DNA from: Candidatus Pantoea bituminis
Lineage (GTDB): Bacteria; Pseudomonadota; Gammaproteobacteria; Enterobacterales; Enterobacteriaceae
Reading direction: 5' to 3'
Assembly (NCBI RefSeq): GCF_018842675.1
Contig: NZ_JAGTWO010000004.1
Location: 806,001 to 870,000, forward strand
Length of the DNA stretch: 64,000 nucleotides
A model generated the notes under the pieces. It was given only the letters and a program-made list of their open reading frames with translations. It did not search any database and was not told where the DNA came from. Shown here piece after piece: positions 57,095 through 64,000 of the stretch; the first letter of the stretch is position 1, and the number at the start of each line of letters is the position of its first letter. A program made the position numbers and the translations under genes.

Positions 57095-58108
57095 ATGGCT
57101 GAAACTCGGATTAGTAATGGTACTACGCAAACGGTGGCAACAACGCCTGCCGGCTTACCATTGAAACGTATTTCCTGGAGCGCTGTTTTCGCAGGGGTTA
57201 TATGTGCTTTGATCGTGCACATTTTATTAGCCCTGCTTGGAACCGCAATTGGCGCAACCACCATCGATCCTATGGAAGAAAAGAATCCACTGCAGCATCT
57301 CGGCACAGGTGCGTTGGTGTGGACCGCCATTAATATGCTGCTGGCTATGGCTGCAGGTAGTTACGTTGCCGGACGTTTAGCGCAGCGTGAAGGTGCAATG
57401 CATGGTTTGTTAATGTTCGGCCTGAGCACATTATTTACCATTTGGCTCGCAGTTTCACTCGCCAGCAGCGTATTAGGCGGTGCAATGAATATTGTGGGTT
57501 CAGGATTTCAGGCATTGGGTAGTGGTATTTCCGCCGCCGCGCCGTCGGTTACGCAAATGGCAAAAGATAAGCTACAAGAAAATAATATTAATTTAGGCGA
57601 TCTGCAAAATGAGCTGGAAACCACGCTGCGCCAAACGGGCAAGCCGGAATTACAGCCAGAGAACTTACAGCAGGATGCAAATAAAGAAGCGCAAAATGCA
57701 GAGAACCAAGCGGCGGATACAGCTAAGCAGCCACAAAATGCTGATACTGACTTAACAAACTGGCTGCGCGGAATCATGGATCGTCACTCAGATACATTAC
57801 AAGCAGCCGATCGTGACGCTTTGAAAAATATCATTAAAGCGCGTACTGGGAAAAGCGATCAGGAAGTCGATCAGATTGTGGCCCAGACTGAACAGAGCTA
57901 CCAACAGGCGATGCAGAAATATCAGGAACTCAAACAGCAGGCTGAGCAAAAAGCGCGTGAAGCGGCTGAGCAGGCTGCCGCTGCTACGGCAAAAGCCAGC
58001 TGGTACGCTTTCTTCATGTTAATTATTGAAGCTATCCTGGCCGGTGTGATGGGAATGATTGGCCGTCGTACTCAGCCGCATCAGGTTCTGAGCCACGAAC
58101 GTCGTTAA
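57095..58108 (+). CDS. Uncharacterised membrane protein with a long coiled coil
   Basis: 337 residues. Three membrane segments are near the N-terminus (about 28-50, 68-90 and 100-125), a Gln/Glu/Ala-rich coiled-coil region at about 150-300, and a final membrane segment (AFFMLIIEAILAGVMGMIG, about 305-322). SD AAGGAG precedes the ATG. I do not recognise a named family beyond bacterial stress-type membrane proteins; no function is assigned. It has its own terminator. Confidence 0.6.
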   Translation: MAETRISNGTTQTVATTPAGLPLKRISWSAVFAGVICALIVHILLALLGTAIGATTIDPMEEKNPLQHLGTGALVWTAINMLLAMAAGSYVAGRLAQREGAMHGLLMFGLSTLFTIWLAVSLASSVLGGAMNIVGSGFQALGSGISAAAPSVTQMAKDKLQENNINLGDLQNELETTLRQTGKPELQPENLQQDANKEAQNAENQAADTAKQPQNADTDLTNWLRGIMDRHSDTLQAADRDALKNIIKARTGKSDQEVDQIVAQTEQSYQQAMQKYQELKQQAEQKAREAAEQAAAATAKASWYAFFMLIIEAILAGVMGMIGRRTQPHQVLSHERR

Positions 58109-58133
58109 TCTTCTTTAGTCACTGAAAGGCAAT

Positions 58134-58164
58134 AAAAAAGGCGGCATAGGAATGCCGCCTTTTT
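58134..58164. terminator. Bidirectional terminator before suhB
   Basis: AAAAAAGGCGGCAT-AGGA-ATGCCGCCTTTTT is a strong hairpin shared by two converging genes. Confidence 0.9.
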
Positions 58165-58196
58165 CGTTCACGCTGTCGCGCGATACATCTCTGCTT

Positions 58197-59000
58197 TTAG
58201 CGCTTCAGCGCTTCACTCAGTTCTTCACGCATAGAAGAAAGCATCGCTTTTACGACACGAGGATTACCCGCTACGAGGTTACCTGAGTGCAGATAGCCGT
58301 GATTACCCGTGAAATCCGTGACCAAACCGCCTGCTTCACGCACCAGCAAATCGCCTGCTGCGAAATCCCACGGCTTAAGGCCGATCTCGAAATAACCATC
58401 AACGCGACCTGCTGCAACATACGCTAAATCCAACGCAGCTGAACCGGTGCGACGGAAATCGGCACACTGAGTAAAGAGTTTGGTAACGATGTTCATGTAA
58501 GTTGGCGCGTGCTGCTTCAGTTTGAACGGGAAGCCGGTTGCCAGAATAGTGCCATCCAGATCGCGAGCGATGCTTCCGCGCAGACGATATCCATTAAGCT
58601 GTGTGCCTTGACCACGTACTGCGCTGAACAGCTCATTGCGCATTGGATCGTAAACCACGGCAACTTCGGTGCGGCCTTTGATGCGCACAGCGATAGAAAC
58701 AGAGAAATGGGGCAGACGTTTGATGAAATTGGTGGTGCCATCCAGCGGATCGATTACCCATTGAATGTCCTGATCTTCGCCCGCCAGTTCACCGCTTTCT
58801 TCGGTGATAATGGTGTGCTGCGGATATGATTTACGAATAACTTCGATAATCAGGCGTTCTGCGTCGCGGTCAACATTGGTAACGAAGTCGTTGCTGCCTT
58901 TCTGGCTAGCCTCGACGGCGTCCGGGGTTTCATAATTCTTGGCAATTAAATTTCCGGCCTTGCGCGCTGCGCGCACGGCGATGTTGAGCATCGGATGCAT
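58197..59000 (-). CDS. suhB: Inositol monophosphatase SuhB
   Basis: 267 residues. The metal site is in ITEESGELAG and IDPLDGTTNFIKRLPHFSVS; the second metal-binding block is WDFAAGDLLVREAGGLVTDF. It is a Mg-dependent phosphatase and also a Nus-factor partner in ribosomal RNA antitermination in E. coli. It is divergent from trmJ, as in E. coli. Confidence 0.96.
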   Translation of the reverse strand: MHPMLNIAVRAARKAGNLIAKNYETPDAVEASQKGSNDFVTNVDRDAERLIIEVIRKSYPQHTIITEESGELAGEDQDIQWVIDPLDGTTNFIKRLPHFSVSIAVRIKGRTEVAVVYDPMRNELFSAVRGQGTQLNGYRLRGSIARDLDGTILATGFPFKLKQHAPTYMNIVTKLFTQCADFRRTGSAALDLAYVAAGRVDGYFEIGLKPWDFAAGDLLVREAGGLVTDFTGNHGYLHSGNLVAGNPRVVKAMLSSMREELSEALKR

Positions 59001-59120
59001 CGGTATCTCTCACTGGATGTTAAAGAACGGGGAAAACGGCGCGGAGTATATCAGCGTGTTCGGTAAATGTCCTGTTTTTATGTTAGGCTGAGCGCCATCA
59101 TTTTCTGACCAATCCCAATT

Positions 59121-59873
59121 ATGCTGCAAAATATTCGAATTGTGCTGGTGGAAACCTCCCACACCGGCAACATGGGCTCCGTTGCGCGCGCCATGAAAAC
59201 CATGGGTTTAACGAATCTTTATCTGGTCAATCCGCTGGTGAAGCCGGATTCCCAAGCTATATCCCTGGCCGCAGGCGCCAGCGATGTTATTGGCGAAGCC
59301 AAAATCGTTGACTCGCTCGACGAGGCGATCGCCGGATGTAGCCTTGTTGTTGGCACCAGCGCACGCTCACGTTCGCTGCCGTGGCCAATGCTCGACGCGC
59401 GCGAATGCGGCATCAAAAGTGTGGAAGAGGGCCAGCAAGCGCCGGTCGCGCTGGTGTTTGGTCGTGAGCGCGTGGGGCTAACTAACGACGAATTGCAGAA
59501 ATGCCATTATCACGTCGCGATTCAGGCTAATCCAGAGTACAGCTCACTGAACCTGGCGATGGCGGTACAGATCATTGCCTATGAAGTGCGCATGGCATGG
59601 CTGCAGGCGCAAGAAAAAGCCGATCCAAAACCAGAGTATCAAGCGTCACCTTATCCGCTGGTCGACGATCTTGAGCGCTTTTATCAGCACATGGAACAGA
59701 TGATGCTGCGCAGCGGCTTTATTCGTGAAGCCAATCCGGGCCAGGTAATGAGCAAATTGCGTCGCCTTTATACCCGTGCGCGTCCAGAACGTGATGAGCT
59801 CAATATTTTGCGCGGCATGCTTTCTTCATTTGAGAAGCGTAAAAACAGCAAGGATGGCGACGATAATAGTTGA
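59121..59873 (+). CDS. trmJ: tRNA (cytidine/uridine-2'-O-)-methyltransferase TrmJ
   Basis: 250 residues of the SPOUT family: [20 protein letters not shown], then [20 protein letters not shown], and [20 protein letters not shown], the knot that binds SAM. It methylates position 32 of several tRNAs. It is followed by the isc-type control region of iscR. Confidence 0.96.
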   Translation: MLQNIRIVLVETSHTGNMGSVARAMKTMGLTNLYLVNPLVKPDSQAISLAAGASDVIGEAKIVDSLDEAIAGCSLVVGTSARSRSLPWPMLDARECGIKSVEEGQQAPVALVFGRERVGLTNDELQKCHYHVAIQANPEYSSLNLAMAVQIIAYEVRMAWLQAQEKADPKPEYQASPYPLVDDLERFYQHMEQMMLRSGFIREANPGQVMSKLRRLYTRARPERDELNILRGMLSSFEKRKNSKDGDDNS

Positions 59874-59940
59874 GTAAATTACTTGGTTAAATACTTGACT
59901 AAAATACTCGGTTAAATAGTTGACCAATTTACTCGGGAAT
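59866..59940 (+). promoter_or_regulatory. Three tandem IscR-type sites at the iscR promoter
   Basis: There are three 25-base units at an exact 25-base period starting at 59866, 59891 and 59916. Each reads ATA(G/C)TTGA...TACT(T/C)GG, the IscR type-1 pattern. They cover the region upstream of iscR, giving negative feedback by cluster-loaded IscR as in E. coli. Confidence 0.78.
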
Positions 59941-60002
59941 GTCAGACTTCGGACATCTTTCGCTAATCCTCCGATAACCGGACGCTATTGAGGTCGTACG
60001 CT

Positions 60003-60500
60003 ATGAGACTGACATCCAAAGGACGTTATGCCGTTACTGCTATGCTGGACGTTGCCCTTCATTCCCATGAAGGCCCGGTTCCGCTAGCTGATATTTCTGA
60101 GCGTCAGGGCATTTCGCTGTCGTATTTGGAGCAGTTATTCTCGCGTTTACGTAAAAATGGCTTAGTGGCCAGTGTTCGCGGCCCGGGTGGCGGTTATCTG
60201 CTTGGTAAAGAGTCGAATGCCATCGCGGTAGGCGAAGTGATCACGGCGGTTGACGAATCTGTCGATGCCACTAAATGTCAGGGCAAAGAAGGTTGTCAGG
60301 GCGGCGAGCGTTGCCTGACTCACGTTCTGTGGCGCGATCTGAGCGTGCGCATTAGTGAGTTCCTGAACAACATTACGCTGGCTGAATTGGTCAACAATCA
60401 GGAAATCCTTGATGTTGCCGATCGTCAAAATGCGAATGACAACCGTCGCTTCCAGAAGCCGCGTGCTCAGGAAATTAACGTTAACCTGCGCGCCTCTTAA
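60003..60500 (+). CDS. iscR: Iron-sulfur cluster regulator IscR
   Basis: 165 residues from the ATG at 60003 ([20 protein letters not shown]); an earlier frame from 59988 is not used. The Rrf2-family winged helix is followed by the cluster ligands C92, C98 and C104 in [20 protein letters not shown] with the nearby His107. Holo-IscR represses its own operon; apo-IscR activates suf. It is intact here although most of the isc operon is absent. Confidence 0.96.
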   Translation: MRLTSKGRYAVTAMLDVALHSHEGPVPLADISERQGISLSYLEQLFSRLRKNGLVASVRGPGGGYLLGKESNAIAVGEVITAVDESVDATKCQGKEGCQGGERCLTHVLWRDLSVRISEFLNNITLAELVNNQEILDVADRQNANDNRRFQKPRAQEINVNLRAS

Positions 60501-60588
60501 TCCCTGCCTCTTCGGCCCTTACTGCTAACGCGGTCAGGGCCGTTTCTGCTATAAATACGTATGAATTTTTATACGGAGCTGTAGCGCA

Positions 60589-61755
60589 ATGAAATTACCG
60601 ATTTACCTGGATTACGCCGCAACCACGCCGGCCGATCCGCGTGTGGCCAGCAAAATGATGCAATTTTTGACGCTGGACGGCACCTTTGGTAATCCGGCCT
60701 CGCGTTCTCACCGTTTTGGTTGGCAATCTGAAGAAGCGGTCGACGTTGCGCGCAATCAAGTGGCGGAACTGGTTAATGCCGATCCACGTGAAATTGTTTT
60801 CACCTCCGGCGCGACTGAATCAGATAACCTCGCCATAAAAGGCGCTGCCCATTTTCATCAGGCGCGCGGCAAACACATCATCACGAGTAAAACGGAACAC
60901 AAAGCGGTGCTCGACAGTTGTGAACAACTTGAGCGCGAAGGCTTTGACGTGACCTATTTAACGCCTGCCGCTAATGGCATCATCACGTTGGATGCGCTGC
61001 GCGCTGCGCTGCGTGATGACACCGTGTTGGTGTCAATCATGCACGTCAATAATGAAATTGGTGTCATTCAGAATATCGCTGCCATGGGCGAGTTGTGTCG
61101 TGAGCGCGATATTCTCTTTCATGTTGATGCCACACAAAGCGTCGGCAAATTGCCCATTGATCTCAGCAAACTAAACGTCGATTTGATGTCCTTTTCAGCG
61201 CATAAAATCTACGGCCCGAAAGGCATTGGCGCGCTCTACGTGCGGCGTAAACCGCGTATTCAAATTGCGGCCCAGATCCATGGCGGCGGTCATGAGCGCG
61301 GTATGCGTTCGGGAACGTTGCCGGTGCACCAGATTGTCGGCATGGGTGAGGCGTACCGCATCGCCCATGAAGAGCGTGAACAAGAGATGGCGCGTTTGCA
61401 GCAACTGCGCGATCGTTTATGGCAAGGGCTTAGCGTGCTCGATAATGTCTACCTCAACGGCGATCTGCAGCAAAGTTCTGCCAATATCCTTAATGTCAGC
61501 TTTGCCAATGTTGATGGCGAATCGTTGATCATGGCCCTAAAAGATTTGGCGCTCTCCTCGGGTTCAGCCTGTACTTCTGCCAGTCTTGAACCTTCTTACG
61601 TGCTGCGAGCCTTGGGCCTGAGCGACGAACTTGCACACAGTTCGCTGCGCTTTTCGCTTGGCCGTTTTACCACTGAAGAAGAGATCGATTACGCCATCGC
61701 ATTGGTGCAAAAATCGGTCACACGTCTGCGCGCCTTGAATTCTGCTGCACGCTAA
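60589..61755 (+). CDS. iscS: Cysteine desulfurase IscS, short C-terminus
   Basis: 388 residues versus 404 in E. coli. The start [20 protein letters not shown] and the PLP Lys in [10 protein letters not shown] are normal, and the active Cys is in [20 protein letters not shown]. The protein then ends [20 protein letters not shown] plus RALNSAAR. The E. coli tail WEMYKQGVDLNSIEWAHH, which contacts IscU, is missing, and no frame downstream restores it. It likely still feeds sulfur to tRNA thiolation and other acceptors. No iscU follows. Confidence 0.94.
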   Translation: MKLPIYLDYAATTPADPRVASKMMQFLTLDGTFGNPASRSHRFGWQSEEAVDVARNQVAELVNADPREIVFTSGATESDNLAIKGAAHFHQARGKHIITSKTEHKAVLDSCEQLEREGFDVTYLTPAANGIITLDALRAALRDDTVLVSIMHVNNEIGVIQNIAAMGELCRERDILFHVDATQSVGKLPIDLSKLNVDLMSFSAHKIYGPKGIGALYVRRKPRIQIAAQIHGGGHERGMRSGTLPVHQIVGMGEAYRIAHEEREQEMARLQQLRDRLWQGLSVLDNVYLNGDLQQSSANILNVSFANVDGESLIMALKDLALSSGSACTSASLEPSYVLRALGLSDELAHSSLRFSLGRFTTEEEIDYAIALVQKSVTRLRALNSAAR

Positions 61756-61919
61756 TCGTTAAGCCGCATGATTCTGGAAAGGGCGCTATTGTCCGGGATG
61801 CGCTGGCATCGCCTGAAATAATCTGTTATCAGGATTGTCTGCACATTCCATGTAACACCTTCACAGGCCGTACCTACACTTTGCCTGGATGACACTTATA
61901 ACGTATACGGAGCTTCGCG

Positions 61920-63206
61920 ATGACCACGCAACCGATGAACATCACTCTTAGCAACCAGCCCGCCGATGCGCGCTGGGGCGAAAAAGCCATTCTGACCAGC
62001 AACGACAGCGGTATGACGCTGCATATTACCGGCGCGGATGCGCTGATGACGATTCAACGCGGCGCACGCAAAATTGATGGTCAGGGCGTTCGCCATGTCG
62101 CGCTGGTCGGTGAGGGCTGGCACCTCGAACAGTGCTGGGCTTTCTGGCAAGGCTATCGTGGACCAAAAGGCAAACGTCAGGTTGACTGGCCGACACTGGG
62201 TGAGCATGAGCAAGCTGAGTTTGCGCGCCGCCTGAAAATCGTTGATTGGGTACGTGACACCATTAACCTGCCAGCGGAAGAGTTGGGACCAGAAGATTTA
62301 GCGCACAGCGCAGTGGATTTGATCAGTGAAGTGGGCGGCGATGCTGTGAGCTATCGCATTACCAAAGGTGAGGATCTGCGCGAGCAAGGTTACATGGGCT
62401 TGCATACGGTTGGACGCGGTTCAAATCGCCCACCCGCTTTTCTCGCTCTGGATTTCAACCCAACCGGCGACGACAAAGCACCGGTTTACGCTTGTCTGGT
62501 CGGCAAAGGTATCACCTTTGATACTGGCGGTTACAGCATGAAGCAGAGCAGCTTCATGGACTCAATGAAATCCGATATGGGCGGTGCGGCAACGGTGACT
62601 GGCGCGCTGGCGATGGCCATTTCACGCGGTCTTAATAAGCGCGTAAAACTCTATCTTTGCTGCGCGGATAACATGGTCAGCAGCAATGCCTTCAAACTGG
62701 GCGATATCATTCGCTATCGTAACGGCAAATCCGTTGAGGTCATGAATACCGATGCGGAAGGGCGTTTGGTCCTGGCCGATGGCCTGATTGATGCCAGCGA
62801 GCAAAAGCCGACTTTACTGATTGATGCGGCAACGCTGACCGGTGCGGCAAAGACGGCGCTCGGCAACGATTATCACGCCCTGTTTACTTTTGATGATGTC
62901 ATGGCGCAGTCACTGATGGGCAGCGCAGTCAGTGAGAACGAGCCGTTCTGGCGCTTGCCGTTGGCAGAATTCCATCGTAGCCATTTGCCATCAAACTTTG
63001 CCGATCTGAACAATATTGCCAGCCCAGCACATGCTGCGGGTGCCAGCAGCGCGGCTGCTTTTCTGTCGCATTTTGTCAGCGATTATCAGCAAGGTTGGCT
63101 GCACATTGACTGCTCCGCCACCTATCGCAAAGCCGCAGTGGATCAGTGGTCTGCGGGTGCAACCGGTCTTGGCGTACGTACGCTGGCAAACCTGTTACTG
63201 AAGTAA
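61920..63206 (+). CDS. pepB: Peptidase B (M17 aminopeptidase)
   Basis: 428 residues (E. coli 427). M17 metal and catalytic motifs are present: [35 protein letters not shown] and [25 protein letters not shown] [15 protein letters not shown]. It releases N-terminal residues from peptides. It normally sits at the far end of the isc operon; here it follows iscS directly after a 164-base gap with no gene. Confidence 0.95.
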   Translation: MTTQPMNITLSNQPADARWGEKAILTSNDSGMTLHITGADALMTIQRGARKIDGQGVRHVALVGEGWHLEQCWAFWQGYRGPKGKRQVDWPTLGEHEQAEFARRLKIVDWVRDTINLPAEELGPEDLAHSAVDLISEVGGDAVSYRITKGEDLREQGYMGLHTVGRGSNRPPAFLALDFNPTGDDKAPVYACLVGKGITFDTGGYSMKQSSFMDSMKSDMGGAATVTGALAMAISRGLNKRVKLYLCCADNMVSSNAFKLGDIIRYRNGKSVEVMNTDAEGRLVLADGLIDASEQKPTLLIDAATLTGAAKTALGNDYHALFTFDDVMAQSLMGSAVSENEPFWRLPLAEFHRSHLPSNFADLNNIASPAHAAGASSAAAFLSHFVSDYQQGWLHIDCSATYRKAAVDQWSAGATGLGVRTLANLLLK

Positions 63207-63254
63207 ACGATCCCAGCGGCGGCAAACAGGCCGCCGCTTTTTTGAGAGTAGATT

Positions 63255-64000
63255 ATGAATCGTCTTGAAGAAGTGCTGAAGCTGGCGGCAACCGAGCCTG
63301 CGCATCGTCCCGAGTTTTTCCAGTTATTGCTGGAAGCAGATGCCTGGGTGCCAGGTGAAAGCACTGCACAGCAGCTGGATGCCAATACACCGGTCGATTT
63401 GCAGCACTGGGAAAAAGAAGATGGCAGCAGCGTCATTCCGTTTTTCACCTCTGAACACGCGATGAGTGAAGCCATCAGTGCTGAACAAGCTTATCTGCGT
63501 TTGCCGGTTCGCACGCTGTTCGAAATGACACGTGGCGAAGCGCTGTTTCTGAACCCAAAATTGCCGAGCGGTAAAGAATTTTCTGCGGCTGAGATCAGCC
63601 ATTTGCTGGGCGAGCAGGGCGATGCGCTGAGCCAGCAAACAGTGTTGGAAGGCGGGCATGCGCTGCTGTTATCAGAAGTGGCGGAGCCGCCTGCGCAGAT
63701 GATCGATTCTCTGACCCAGCTGTTCAGCAAGTACAAACAGGTGCGACGCGCCTTTGTCGCCAGCATTCGTGAAAGTGCGGAAGAAGAGCCAAATCTGCTG
63801 ATTGGCATCGAGGCGGAAAGCGATATTGACGCCATCATTCAGGCTGCAGGCAGCGTAGCGACTGATACCTTACCGGATGATGCGCCCATCGATATTTGTG
63901 AAGTGACGCTGGACGATCGCGGCATCAGCCACTTTTTTACCGCCCACATTACGCCATTTTATGAACGTCGCTGGGGCAGTTTCCTGCGCGACTTCAAGGG
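63255..64000 (+). CDS. sseB: Enhanced serine sensitivity protein SseB (partial, runs off window)
   Basis: At least 248 residues with no stop before 64000 (E. coli 258). The start is MNRLEEVLKLAATEPAHRPE at the ATG at 63255. The conserved ending SHFFTAHITPFYERRWGSFL is reached, so only a few residues are missing. It follows pepB, as in E. coli. Its function is unknown beyond affecting serine sensitivity and possibly cytochrome-related phenotypes. Confidence 0.9.
   Translation, partial: MNRLEEVLKLAATEPAHRPEFFQLLLEADAWVPGESTAQQLDANTPVDLQHWEKEDGSSVIPFFTSEHAMSEAISAEQAYLRLPVRTLFEMTRGEALFLNPKLPSGKEFSAAEISHLLGEQGDALSQQTVLEGGHALLLSEVAEPPAQMIDSLTQLFSKYKQVRRAFVASIRESAEEEPNLLIGIEAESDIDAIIQAAGSVATDTLPDDAPIDICEVTLDDRGISHFFTAHITPFYERRWGSFLRDFK

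Noticed and set aside
61756..61919. Hidden IscS tail or iscU fragment after iscS
   Set aside because: All frames were read; none gives the WEMYKQG tail or IscU motifs.

Overview
The window is a stretch of enterobacterial chromosome. Gene order and protein sequences follow the Escherichia coli smpB-grpE, rpoE-rse-lep-rnc-era, purL-glr-glnB, glyA and suhB-trmJ-isc regions closely but not identically. Together with a missing iscU-to-iscX block this suggests Erwiniaceae (Pantoea/Erwinia-like); the genus is an inference.

Layout. 1-4708: a peptide-type ABC importer operon on the minus strand, with one ATPase gene cut by the window edge. 4709-7842: an AT-rich stretch with a two-domain glycosyltransferase and an Asp/Glu racemase-family gene. 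8012-8866: a RIO-type kinase. 9075-16327: a 7.2 kb P4-like phage satellite remnant inserted at the 3' end of ssrA and flanked by an 88-bp direct repeat. It holds an FRG-domain gene, a truncated alpha primase/helicase, a truncated Sid-like gene, an Ogr/Delta-like activator, a P2/P4-type cos site, an AIPR-family (abortive infection) gene and a P4-type integrase with an in-frame stop. 16325-29182: ssrA, smpB, ratAB, bamE, recN, nadK, grpE, ung, grcA, srmB, trmN6, nadB, rpoE, rseA. 29182-37474: rseBC, lepA, lepB, rnc, era, recO, pdxJ, acpS, yfhL. 37529-45336: yfhH, pgpC, tadA, mltF, purL. 45337-49777: the small RNA gene glmY and glrK-qseG-glrR-glnB. 49842-58108: hmp, glyA, hcaT, csiE, a DUF1007/NicO metal-transport pair and an unknown membrane protein. 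58197-64000: suhB, trmJ, iscR, iscS, pepB, and sseB cut by the window edge.

How the genes work together. Several control circuits can be read directly: LexA boxes at recN, a sigma-32 promoter at grpE, a sigma-E promoter at rpoE, a sigma-54 promoter with GlrR-like sites at glmY just upstream of the glr operon, PurR boxes at purL and glyA, an NsrR site at hmp, and three IscR-type repeats at iscR. tmRNA and SmpB form the trans-translation system. RpoE and RseABC form the envelope-stress switch. LepB, Rnc, Era, RecO, PdxJ and AcpS form the usual housekeeping operon.

Two biological points stand out. One is the internally deleted satellite that still carries two putative antiphage cargo genes. The other is the reduced isc locus (iscR-iscS only, with a shortened IscS tail).

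Data-quality warning: 14 genes are broken by 16 single-base indels in homopolymers. They include essential genes such as rpoE, tadA and lepA-operon neighbours. Restoring one base returns full family length in nearly all cases. These look like sequencing errors, so such genes are listed as one CDS each.
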